Translations under genes and position numbers: made by a program
Notes under the pieces: model-generated
Told to the model about the DNA's origin: nothing
Databases searched by the model: none
The model's input: only the letters and a program-made list of their open reading frames with translations
Assembly: GCA_020446285.1 (NCBI GenBank)
Contig: JAGREZ010000618.1
Coordinates: forward strand, 1 to 5,226
DNA: 5,226 nt
Origin: Geminicoccaceae bacterium
GTDB lineage: Bacteria; Pseudomonadota; Alphaproteobacteria; Geminicoccales; Geminicoccaceae
Reading direction: 5' to 3'
In this document: in pieces, positions 1 through 4,993 of the stretch
Layout of the letters: each line of letters begins with the position of its first letter
Numbering within the stretch: position 1 is the stretch's first letter

Positions 1-40
1 GGGCACAGAATTCCGCACAGTCCCACAACAACCGGCTCAC
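1..40 (-). CDS. Start of a further operon gene, cut by the window edge
   Basis: A GTG codon at 40-38 overlaps the TGA stop of the ExbD-type gene (GTGA, 4-nt overlap). It opens a reading frame that runs without a stop to the left edge, giving MSRLLWDCAEFCA. A purine-rich GGTGAGG lies about 7 nt upstream of the GTG, a reasonable ribosome binding site. The 4-nt overlap matches the close packing of the other junctions in this operon, which is the main reason to believe it. Only 13 residues are visible, so no family can be assigned. It might encode a further partner of the channel (TonB-like, TPR or enzyme), but the sequence does not show which. The open frame could also be chance. Confidence 0.4.
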   Translation of the reverse strand, partial: MSRLLWDCAEFCA

Positions 41-414
41 GGCGAGGCCTCACCCGGGGCTAGCTCGACCTGCACGCTTAGTCCCGCTTGTCGGCCGGCA
101 TCGAGGGCTCGCACCAGCCCGCCCCAGGAGGCGTCGCGATCGCCGCGCACGATCAGCCGTTCCGCGCGGCTCTCCTGCAGCATGTCGCCCAGGATCTCGG
201 CTGTGACGATCTTACCGTTCAGCCTGAGCCCGTCCGCCTCGTCGACCTCGATCACCAACAGCGCCGGCTCCGGCCGACCGGAGCCTTGGGCGGCGAGTGT
301 CGGCAGGTCGAGCGAGGTCGAGACCACGGCCTCGCCGAAGCGCGCTTTGGCGACATAGAGCAGGAGCAGGATCATCATAATGTCGGCGAGCATGATGACA
401 GAGCGCGAGCGCAT
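37..414 (-). CDS. ExbD/TolR-type biopolymer transport subunit
   Basis: A 125-aa protein with ExbD/TolR architecture. It has a very short basic N-terminus (MRSRS), one membrane helix at about residues 6-21 carrying a single acidic residue (Asp11, in LADIMM), then a periplasmic domain at about 50-118. In this family the helix aspartate (Asp25 in E. coli ExbD, Asp23 in TolR) takes part in proton translocation. The domain shows the family pattern of a beta strand (LLVIEVDEADG), 'LRLNGKIV', an amphipathic helix, 'LIVRGDRDASWGGLVRALDAGRQAGL' in pieces, and a last strand (SVQVEL). The ATG at 414 shares its A with the TGA of the upstream ExbB-type gene (TGATG), which argues for translational coupling; a TTG one codon earlier is possible but less likely. 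The cytoplasmic tail before the helix is shorter than usual. There is no OmpA-like peptidoglycan-binding domain, so it is not MotB- or ZorB-like. The family is clear; the transported substrate or partner is unknown. Confidence 0.87.
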   Translation of the reverse strand: MRSRSVIMLADIMMILLLLYVAKARFGEAVVSTSLDLPTLAAQGSGRPEPALLVIEVDEADGLRLNGKIVTAEILGDMLQESRAERLIVRGDRDASWGGLVRALDAGRQAGLSVQVELAPGEASP

Positions 415-818
415 CAATCCGACCCGCTACCGTTATCATCGGGAATCGCCGGCAGCGGTGTCTCTTCGACCAACATACGAGCGGCGAGCGCCAGCAGGAA
501 GAGGATACCGCCCACATAGGTGGTCTGCAACGCGGTGCCTATGAAGGCCGGTAACTCTTCGGTACCGACGGCGAAAAAGCCGCCAGTCAGGCCGTAGACG
601 GTACCAACAAGCCCTACCGCCGGCGCTGCCTCCTCGCAAAAGCGCAAACCGCTGGCGAGCTGGTGGCGCTGCGGGCGGCGGTTCAGAGCGTCCGGTCTGA
701 GCATGACCCAGAGCGTGGCGAGCACGAAGGCGAGGGTGAGCACCGAAAGCGCAAGCAGGATCAACCCGGGCCAATGCCCGAGCAGCGAACGGTAGACGTC
801 GACGAGATCGACCGACAA
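414..818 (-). CDS. Minimal MotA/TolQ/ExbB-type proton channel subunit
   Basis: A 134-aa protein with three predicted membrane helices: about residues 17-40, 64-83 and 92-117. Helix 2 carries APAVGLVGTVYGLTGGF, the MotA/TolQ/ExbB signature, with Thr73. Helix 3 carries FIGTALQTTYVGG, with Thr99/Thr100. These match the positions of conserved pore threonines in ExbB and TolQ. It would form the inner-membrane proton channel with the ExbD-type protein encoded next. I start it at TTG 818-816, four nt after the lipoprotein stop, because AAGGAG lies 10 nt upstream; no ATG or GTG sits between that stop and the first helix. The same frame is open further upstream to 1190, but that part is the shadow of the lipoprotein gene. 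The cytoplasmic loop between helices 1 and 2 is only about 23 residues, far shorter than in ExbB or TolQ, and the C-terminus is a short acidic tail. The channel family is well supported; the start is inferred. Confidence 0.85.
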   Translation of the reverse strand: MSVDLVDVYRSLLGHWPGLILLALSVLTLAFVLATLWVMLRPDALNRRPQRHQLASGLRFCEEAAPAVGLVGTVYGLTGGFFAVGTEELPAFIGTALQTTYVGGILFLLALAARMLVEETPLPAIPDDNGSGSD

Positions 819-822
819 CTGT

Positions 823-1479
823 CTACAACTCCTTGTAGCTGACCGCGCCTTGGCTGCGACGCAGTAGCGCGTAGCGCAGCAGCCGGACGACCCGGACCGT
901 CTCGTCGATCCGCTGCTTGAGGAAGGCAGGCTCGAACTCAACCATGCGGCGCACGTCGGCATCCTCGAACCAGGACGGCAGGACGCTGTCCTGCATCTCG
1001 CGGGCGCGACGGTATTTGACGAGCAGCGATTGCTCCTTGCGCATCCGCTCGGCGAGTTCGGGGGGATCAAACTGCCAGAACCCGGCCTCGTCGACAGCGC
1101 GGTCAAGTGAGGCCAGCACGCCTTCGAGCTTCTGGCGCTGGTTGCGCTCGCCGGCGAGCTGCCCGCGGGTCTCCTCGAGTTGGCGCTCAAGTCTTGTGAT
1201 CTCGGCCTGGAGCTGGCTGGTGGCGATGCCTGCCTCGCCGCTCGCCGTCAGGCAGCTCTGCAATGCGCCGTCCTTGCGGGTCAACTGTGAGCGGGCGTCC
1301 GCTAGCAACCCTTCCAGCCCGCGAGTGTGGGTCTCCGAGGCTTGCAGGCGCGTCTCGCAGCGCGCCGCCTCGCGTTCCACCAACTCCAAGGGCGACGGTC
1401 CGCGCGATGGTGAGCTGCAGGCCGCCATCAGAGCCGTCAGCGAACAGGCAGCGAGCTTCGCGCGCCGCCGTACCGCCAT
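823..1479 (-). CDS. Coiled-coil lipoprotein of the ExbB/ExbD-type operon
   Basis: A 218-aa predicted lipoprotein. The N-terminus MAVRRRAKLAACSLTALMAAC has basic residues, a hydrophobic stretch and a lipobox (L-M-A-A-Cys21). Ser22 at +2 would suggest sorting to the outer membrane under the Lol rule of gammaproteobacteria. Residues about 31-130 are helical, with heptad-spaced leucines at 90, 97, 101, 108, 118, 122 and 125 that predict a coiled coil. The C-terminal part (about 133-218) starts with FWQFDPPELAERM and is basic and helical. The ATG at 1479 shares its A with the TGA of the 62-aa gene (TGATG), and GGAGG lies just upstream; longer in-frame extensions lack a signal peptide. Two further mature cysteines, 41 and 76, could form a disulfide. 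I know no named family for it. Its place before the channel genes suggests a periplasm-spanning partner or effector of the ExbB/ExbD-type motor, which is inference. Confidence 0.8.
   Translation of the reverse strand: MAVRRRAKLAACSLTALMAACSSPSRGPSPLELVEREAARCETRLQASETHTRGLEGLLADARSQLTRKDGALQSCLTASGEAGIATSQLQAEITRLERQLEETRGQLAGERNQRQKLEGVLASLDRAVDEAGFWQFDPPELAERMRKEQSLLVKYRRAREMQDSVLPSWFEDADVRRMVEFEPAFLKQRIDETVRVVRLLRYALLRRSQGAVSYKEL
829..834 (-). promoter_or_regulatory. Ribosome binding site that decides the ExbB-type TTG start
   Basis: AAGGAG on the minus strand lies inside the last codons of the lipoprotein gene, 10 nt before TTG 818-816. It is the only strong Shine-Dalgarno match near the start of the channel-subunit reading frame, so it supports a TTG start. 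Confidence 0.6.
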
Positions 1480-1667
1480 CAGAGATCCTCCTTCCGGGCA
1501 CCTTCGAGCGCGCTGCCGGTCGCCTCGCGGAACTCTTTGAAATTGTCGCGCATCTCCTGTATCTCCGTACGGTAGTCGCGAGGTGGCGGCTGCTGATCGG
1601 CGAACCAGTACCACGCGCCGCCAGTGATCAGGAGTGCGACCACAGCGAGAACGACGGTCTTGCTCAT
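1479..1667 (-). CDS. Small single-pass inner-membrane protein
   Basis: A 62-aa protein with one hydrophobic segment at about residues 5-23 (VVLAVVALLITGGAWYWFA). It is followed by a Pro-rich hinge (QQPPP) and a charged amphipathic helix to the C-terminus (about 31-62, rich in Glu, Lys and Arg). With the short basic N-terminus inside, most of the protein would lie in the periplasm. GGGAGAG upstream of the ATG begins right at the TAA stop of the preceding gene, and the stop overlaps the lipoprotein start, so it is locked into the operon. I do not recognise a family. By context it may be an accessory subunit or anchor that links the secreted helical protein or the lipoprotein to the channel. Signal-peptide cleavage after the hydrophobic stretch cannot be excluded, but no clear cleavage site is seen. 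Confidence 0.72.
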   Translation of the reverse strand: MSKTVVLAVVALLITGGAWYWFADQQPPPRDYRTEIQEMRDNFKEFREATGSALEGARKEDL

Positions 1668-1679
1668 GAACGCTCTCCC

Positions 1680-2681
1680 TTACTGATAGCGTTGTAAGAT
1701 GGCGTCGATATCCGCCTCAAGCGCGGCGCTGTGCCCGGCATCGTCAACCGTGCCGTCGTCCACAGGCTCATCAGAGAGCAGGTCGGCGAAGACATTCTCG
1801 AAGGCGGCATCGGTAGCGGCAAACAGGTCGTCGCCGACCTCGCCCATGGTGTCGACACTCTGCTCGAATTCCTGGGTGGTCAGTTCGTCGAGCTGGCCCA
1901 GAATGATCATCTGATCGACCGCCTGCTTCTGCCCGTCGATTTCGTCGCGCAGCTGGTTGAAGGCAAGGATGGAGGTTTCGAGCGACTGCAGCTGCAACGC
2001 CTTACGGTCTTCGATCTGCGCAAATTTCTCGCCGATCTTGTTCCAGAACAGCGCGTTTTTCTTGTCGCGCTCGATCAACTTCTCGAGTCGGCCGATGTCT
2101 CGGGCGATGCGCTGAGCATCGTTGCGGTTGGCCTGGTTGGCGGTGCCGGCCTTGAGCTTGGCCTGCAACTCCGCCAGCGATTTCACCTTCGCGGAGATGA
2201 GTTTGCGCTTATACTGGCTGCCCTCGACCGAGGCTTCGAGATTAGCATTCGCTATCCTGGCTCCTTTAGTAATGGCGTTGCCGTAGACGTCCTGAGCTTG
2301 GCGGAGAAAGCCTAGGTCGATCTGCTCGAAGTTGTCGAGCAGCCCACCATAAATACCACTCAGGCGCTCGAGCATGCGACTCTGCGCGGCAGGTGTGAAC
2401 TCGCGCTCATATTCACCGACCGCCGCCTTCACCTCGGCGGTGGCCTGGCGCAGCGAGTTGTTGAAGCGGGAAATGGCGCCCGACATGTTGTCATTCGCGA
2501 GAGTCTCGACCGAGCTGTTAGTGCTGTCGATCGTCTCCTTGATTTTCTTGAGCTCCTCGAGATTACGCGCGCGTAGATCCTGGACCTCGCCCAATTCGCC
2601 CTCGACGGTCGATTGTGCGATGGCCGGCATGGTCGTAGTGCCCAAAAAAATCGCCATCAGCGTGACGATAGCGAGTCGCAT
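1680..2681 (-). CDS. Secreted alpha-helical periplasmic protein, first gene of the operon
   Basis: A 333-aa protein with a Sec signal peptide: basic Arg2, a hydrophobic stretch (residues 3-18) and an Ala-Ile-Ala|Gln site after residue 22. The mature part is almost wholly helical, charged and poor in Gly and Pro, with several heptad-like stretches (for example LEELKKIKETIDSTNSS and GRLEKLIERDKK). It has no cysteine after the signal peptide and ends in an acidic, Asp-rich segment (DEPVDDGTVDDAG) and a short helix (DIDAILQRYQ). I chose ATG 2681 because it begins the signal peptide and AAGGGGCGG lies 6 nt upstream. The frame is open to 2783, but the extra 34 residues look non-coding and would bury the signal. 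I do not recognise the family. As the first gene of an ExbB/ExbD-type operon it is plausibly a periplasmic adaptor or scaffold; DUF3450-type proteins fill a similar genomic position in other operons, but I cannot show homology. Confidence 0.8.
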   Translation of the reverse strand: MRLAIVTLMAIFLGTTTMPAIAQSTVEGELGEVQDLRARNLEELKKIKETIDSTNSSVETLANDNMSGAISRFNNSLRQATAEVKAAVGEYEREFTPAAQSRMLERLSGIYGGLLDNFEQIDLGFLRQAQDVYGNAITKGARIANANLEASVEGSQYKRKLISAKVKSLAELQAKLKAGTANQANRNDAQRIARDIGRLEKLIERDKKNALFWNKIGEKFAQIEDRKALQLQSLETSILAFNQLRDEIDGQKQAVDQMIILGQLDELTTQEFEQSVDTMGEVGDDLFAATDAAFENVFADLLSDEPVDDGTVDDAGHSAALEADIDAILQRYQ

Positions 2682-2745
2682 TGGTTTCCGCCCCTTTTGC
2701 TTGGCCGTAACCTGAAGCATCTCCGTCCTCTGCCGGAGAAGATTT

Positions 2746-2751
2746 ATCATA
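2746..2751 (-). promoter_or_regulatory. Possible -10 element of the envelope operon
   Basis: The minus strand reads TATGAT here, five of six matches to TATAAT, and would give a leader of roughly 60 nt before the ATG at 2681. At the normal 16-18 bp spacing no good -35 is present; a good TTGATA at 2764-2759 lies too close. The call is therefore weak, and the operon may need an activator or start elsewhere. Confidence 0.25.
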
Positions 2752-2829
2752 CAGGCTCTATCAACGTGGTTTAGGTATTCCACGTCATGTAAAATATCAC
2801 AATGAAGTTGAGTTCATATTTGATCGATA

Positions 2830-2869
2830 TTGCCCACTTGGCGCGGCTTTGATGATGTGGTTGCCCACT
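2830..2869. repeat. 9-bp direct repeat in the divergent control region
   Basis: TTGCCCACT occurs at 2830-2838 and again at 2861-2869, 31 bp apart start to start, close to three helical turns. This puts both copies on the same DNA face, as expected for paired binding sites of a regulator. A chance repeat is possible at this length. Confidence 0.35.
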
Positions 2870-2920
2870 CGTGAGGCATTATCACTCAACTCGGCATGCA
2901 TCCGTTTTTTCTAGCTTTTC

Positions 2921-2937
2921 ATAACCCAATGGGTTAT
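2921..2937. promoter_or_regulatory. Palindromic operator of the toxin-antitoxin pair
   Basis: ATAACCC-AAT-GGGTTAT is a perfect inverted repeat with 7-bp arms and a 3-bp spacer. Its right arm overlaps the first three bases of the toxin -10. Its position and symmetry fit the autoregulatory operator that HigA/XRE-type antitoxins bind to repress their own promoter. That the antitoxin encoded here binds it is inference. Confidence 0.65.
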
Positions 2938-2940
2938 AAT
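2935..2940 (+). promoter_or_regulatory. -10 element of the toxin-antitoxin promoter
   Basis: A perfect TATAAT hexamer lies at 2935-2940, six bases before the toxin ATG at 2947. A start 6-8 nt downstream of the -10 would fall at 2946-2948, on or next to the ATG itself. The -35 region at the right spacing (around TAGCTT, 2912-2917) is poor. Confidence 0.6.
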
Positions 2941-2946
2941 TCTGAC

Positions 2947-3294
2947 ATGCACGCGCCTCAGACCATCGTCGAACTGAAGGGCTATCTCTCAGAAGCGCAA
3001 AAGCTCTTCACCGAAGCAGAGATGGAAGACATCAAGGTCTCAGTTGCGTCCGACCCGACAGCCGGTGTTCTCATGCAGAACACGGGCGGTGTTCGTAAAA
3101 TCCGGATCGCCCGCGATGGCCGCGGGAAGAGTGGCGGTGCCCGTGTCATCTACTATTTTGGTGGCGTCGAGATCCCGATCTTTTTGTTGACGGTGTTTGC
3201 AAAGAACGAGAAGGCCAATCTCTCCAAGGCCGAGTGCAACGCTCTCGCCAAGCTCACCAGGGAGCTGCGAGACCTTTACGGAGCGAAATCATGA
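2947..3294 (+). CDS. HigB/RelE-family type II toxin
   Basis: A 115-aa basic protein of the RelE/HigB toxin superfamily, whose members are usually ribosome-dependent mRNA interferases. Recognisable family stretches, in order, are: an N-terminal helical part (LKGYLSEAQKLFTEAEMEDI, residues 10-29), TGGVRKIRIARDGRGKSGG (46-64), RVIYYF (66-71), and LLTVFAKNEKANLSKAE (80-96). The Gly-Gly-x-Arg-Lys and Lys-Asn-Glu-Lys-x-Asn-Leu motifs are typical of the HigB2-like, toxin-first subgroup. I start it at ATG 2947 because this gives the usual family N-terminus; the frame is open to ATG 2896, but the added 17 residues would cross the operator and promoter. No Shine-Dalgarno site precedes 2947. The stop overlaps the antitoxin ATG. 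The full length and intact motifs suggest a functional toxin. Cleavage specificity cannot be read from the sequence. Confidence 0.87.
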   Translation: MHAPQTIVELKGYLSEAQKLFTEAEMEDIKVSVASDPTAGVLMQNTGGVRKIRIARDGRGKSGGARVIYYFGGVEIPIFLLTVFAKNEKANLSKAECNALAKLTRELRDLYGAKS

Positions 3295-3581
3295 GCGCTT
3301 TCGACAAGATCCGCGCCGGTCTGGAAGAAGCCATTGAGTACGCGAACGGCGACGAAACAAAAGGTCGAAAAACCATTGTTTCACGTAATGCGGTTCGTGC
3401 GATCCGTGCGAAAACTGGACTTTCCCAGGACAAGTTCGCGAAAGCATTCGGCGTTTCAGCATCGACCCTTCGGAAGTGGGAACAGGGTCAACGTAAGCCC
3501 GATGGCCCGGCAGGCCAGCTCCTCAAGCTGATAGACTTCGATCCGAAACACGCGATGAAGGTGCTTGGGAAAGTCGCGTGA
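3291..3581 (+). CDS. XRE-family antitoxin (HigA-like)
   Basis: A 96-aa protein with a C-terminal helix-turn-helix of the Cro/C1 (XRE) type at about residues 34-80. The core TGLSQDKFAKAFGVSASTL is followed by RKWEQGQRKPDGPA, the classic end of the domain. The N-terminal 30 residues (FDKIRAGLEEAIEYANGD) are helical and probably contact the toxin. It would neutralise the toxin encoded just upstream and repress the shared promoter through the palindrome at 2921-2937. ATG 3291 overlaps the toxin TGA (ATGA), with GGAG at 3280-3283 as ribosome binding site. The toxin-first order is that of higBA-type modules. The family assignment is strong; the partner and operator are inferred from position. Confidence 0.88.
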   Translation: MSAFDKIRAGLEEAIEYANGDETKGRKTIVSRNAVRAIRAKTGLSQDKFAKAFGVSASTLRKWEQGQRKPDGPAGQLLKLIDFDPKHAMKVLGKVA

Positions 3582-3811
3582 GCAGGTTCAGATGGAGATG
3601 TAGAAAGGGCGCGTTCGCAAGGCTCATCTCCAAAGTACAATCCATTGTTTTCCATGGATATTCGCACTTCAGATTTGAATCTATCCCTTAATTGTGCATT
3701 GCACGCATAATGTGGATTATGGAAAATCATGTCGAGCTCAAAGCTATTTTTGAACGTTCCATGGATCCAGCAATGGCACGCCAGAAGCCTCGAAATCCTT
3801 GATTAGCGTGT
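3582..3811. other. Convergent intergenic region with small palindromes
   Basis: About 230 bp between the antitoxin stop and the GIY-YIG stop, where two converging transcripts should end. I see no gene here: the reading frames are short and without plausible ribosome sites. It contains an 8-bp inverted repeat (3593-3632), AGATT-TG-AATCT (3671-3682), GTGCA-T-TGCAC (3694-3704), and a palindrome at the right end. No classic GC-stem plus T-tract terminator is evident on either strand. Confidence 0.6.
3593..3632. repeat. Inverted repeat after the toxin-antitoxin genes
   Basis: TGGAGATG (3593-3600) and CATCTCCA (3625-3632) are perfect complements with a 24-nt loop, 11 nt after the antitoxin stop. 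The hairpin could limit transcription or protect the mRNA end, but the stem is only half GC and no T-run follows, so an intrinsic terminator is not shown. Confidence 0.35.
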
Positions 3812-3827
3812 CTAGACAACACGTGTC
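3807..3827. repeat. Palindrome cluster over the GIY-YIG stop codon
   Basis: TGTCTAGACA (3809-3818) is a perfect palindrome that includes the TAG stop. It is nested with CGTGT...ACACG (3807-3811 and 3819-3823) and ACACGTGT (3819-3826), and CGTGTC occurs twice, at 3807 and 3822. It may fold at the 3' end of the GIY-YIG message or be a protein site; no function is shown. Confidence 0.3.
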
Positions 3828-4993
3828 AGCGAAGCGCTCTTGGGATCGTATACACAGTCCCGGATCGTACCGTCTCTGATCATCTGAACCGCCTCGTCGA
3901 TGATGAAAAGTGGCACAAGAAACCACTCGCGCGGGACAACCGCTCGACCGAATCGATCCATGACCTCAATCTCCAGCCGTGCAGGTGCGAAAATACGGTG
4001 GACCAAATTTTCCAGCCTCGTGCGGTTGATATTGTAGAGTTCATAGGTGGCAACGATCTCGACATTCGCCATGAGGAACGTCGGCTGAAGCTGCGCCCCG
4101 GCAACCCGTTGCTCGACGCTTATGTTGGTGACACCGATCTTGTGAACCAGCTCGCGATTTGCAGCGACGAGTGGATGATTGGATTTGCTTCGCAGAACAT
4201 AGATCGTTCCGCTCGCATCATCCCCGTCAATGGATTGATCGGAAAACAAGGGGCCTGCAATCGGATCCATGATCCTCCTGCCAGCCTCATCCTTGTTCAA
4301 GGCGCGTTGAAGCGACCGCATGAGCATGTTGCTCTCAGTGCCGTTGTCAAAAACAACGCGCAGGCGAGCATCTGTACGCCCTTGGTCAGTTATCGTCGTT
4401 TCCCCCTTCTCAGCGACATACGCTTTCTGGCCGCCAACGATAAAGAAACGTCCTTTTTCAATCTCTGCTTTCATCTCAAAAGGCCGTGTATCACGTAGGC
4501 CACTATCGAGCTCCTTTTGAACCTGCTCAAAAAGCGGCTTGAAGGTGTCAAAATCTTCGCAGCGTTCGCGGCTGGCGATCTCCTCGGCCGCGCGTTTTTC
4601 GGCTGTCGAACGGACGTGGCGCAACTCGGTGATCGGCGGCGTCTCGGCCTCAATGCCGAGCTCGGCAAGGAGTGAGTCATCGTCGAGCTCGACATCGGGA
4701 GTGGACGTGTATCCTGCAAGAAGCCCTTGATGATCCATCGGCTCGATCAGGGCGCGGGCGTCGGCCTGATCGCGGATACGATCAAGACGCACGGCATAAA
4801 GGCGCTCGAAGATGTCGCGCTCTTCGCCATGCTGCGGAGCGCATCCGTGCTCCTCGACAAATCGCTGAATCTCTTCAAAGCCTGCAATGATGCGTTCCTC
4901 GCGCGGTGTGCGGCTAGGCGCCTTGCCGGTCTCAACCTCGACACCAAGGTCGGCAAGAAGGGCTTCGTCTTCATCGGTGAATGTTTTAGCCAT
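3812..4993 (-). CDS. GIY-YIG (T5orf172-like) nuclease-family protein
   Basis: A 393-aa protein whose C-terminal part (about 260-345) fits the T5orf172/Mug113 branch of the GIY-YIG nucleases. GTIYVL (262-267) is the GIY strand and HKIGVT (284-289) the degenerate YIG strand, with Arg296 downstream and a helix carrying Glu328 and His332 (RLENLVHRIF). GIY-YIG enzymes nick or cut DNA using such Tyr, Arg and Glu residues with a metal ion. The N-terminal half holds two copies of an acidic motif (residues 7-22 and 103-118) around a helical module (about 29-75, TPREER...EEHGCAP...FERLYAVRLD). The ATG at 4993 lies inside the last codons of the upstream helicase-like gene (8-nt overlap, ATGGCTAA) with GAGG 6 nt before it; an in-frame GTG at 5005 has less support. 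The overlap implies joint expression, and I infer a nuclease partner of a helicase in a defence or mobile-element module. The family is fairly sure; activity is not proven. Confidence 0.8.
   Translation of the reverse strand: MAKTFTDEDEALLADLGVEVETGKAPSRTPREERIIAGFEEIQRFVEEHGCAPQHGEERDIFERLYAVRLDRIRDQADARALIEPMDHQGLLAGYTSTPDVELDDDSLLAELGIEAETPPITELRHVRSTAEKRAAEEIASRERCEDFDTFKPLFEQVQKELDSGLRDTRPFEMKAEIEKGRFFIVGGQKAYVAEKGETTITDQGRTDARLRVVFDNGTESNMLMRSLQRALNKDEAGRRIMDPIAGPLFSDQSIDGDDASGTIYVLRSKSNHPLVAANRELVHKIGVTNISVEQRVAGAQLQPTFLMANVEIVATYELYNINRTRLENLVHRIFAPARLEIEVMDRFGRAVVPREWFLVPLFIIDEAVQMIRDGTIRDCVYDPKSASLTRVV

Larger units (their letters stand above)
2682..2946. other. Divergent intergenic control region
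   Basis: About 265 bp between the minus-strand envelope operon and the plus-strand toxin-antitoxin pair. It is visibly richer in A and T than the operon. It holds the operon ribosome binding site near 2687-2695, a possible -10 for the operon, a 9-bp direct repeat, a widely spaced 8-bp inverted repeat (2806-2813 and 2884-2891), and the operator/promoter of the toxin gene. I see no convincing gene in it. Confidence 0.7.

Noticed and set aside
88..519. Plus-strand open frame of 143 codons
   Set aside because: It lies antisense to the ExbD-type gene, lacks family features and has a GC-rich shadow composition; the minus-strand gene has clear family motifs.
819..1190. N-terminal extension of the ExbB-type protein
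   Set aside because: The extension is Ser/Arg/Pro-rich, overlaps the lipoprotein gene out of frame, and the TTG at 818 has its own ribosome site right before the first helix.
917..1540. Plus-strand open frame of 207 codons
   Set aside because: Antisense to the lipoprotein gene; the product is a Ser/Arg-rich low-information sequence typical of a shadow frame.
1731..2315. Plus-strand open frame of 194 codons
   Set aside because: Although protein-like in places, it is antisense to the 333-aa secreted protein, which has a signal peptide, a ribosome site and operon context.
2682..2783. 34-residue N-terminal extension of the secreted protein
   Set aside because: It would put the signal peptide in the interior, and the ATG at 2681 has a good ribosome site.
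2796..2832. CRP- or FNR-like sites (TGTGA on the minus strand; TTGATCGATATTG on the plus strand)
   Set aside because: Only one half-site of each matches its consensus, so neither can be supported.
3488..3730. Minus-strand open frame of 80 codons in the convergent region
   Set aside because: It overlaps the antitoxin gene antisense and shows no family features or clear ribosome site.
3744..3926. Minus-strand frame of 60 codons after the GIY-YIG gene
   Set aside because: It is out of frame with and overlaps the end of the GIY-YIG gene; its tail looks protein-like but there is no supporting start or context.
3998..4498. Plus-strand open frame of 166 codons
   Set aside because: Antisense to the GIY-YIG gene in its recognisable region, so treated as a shadow.
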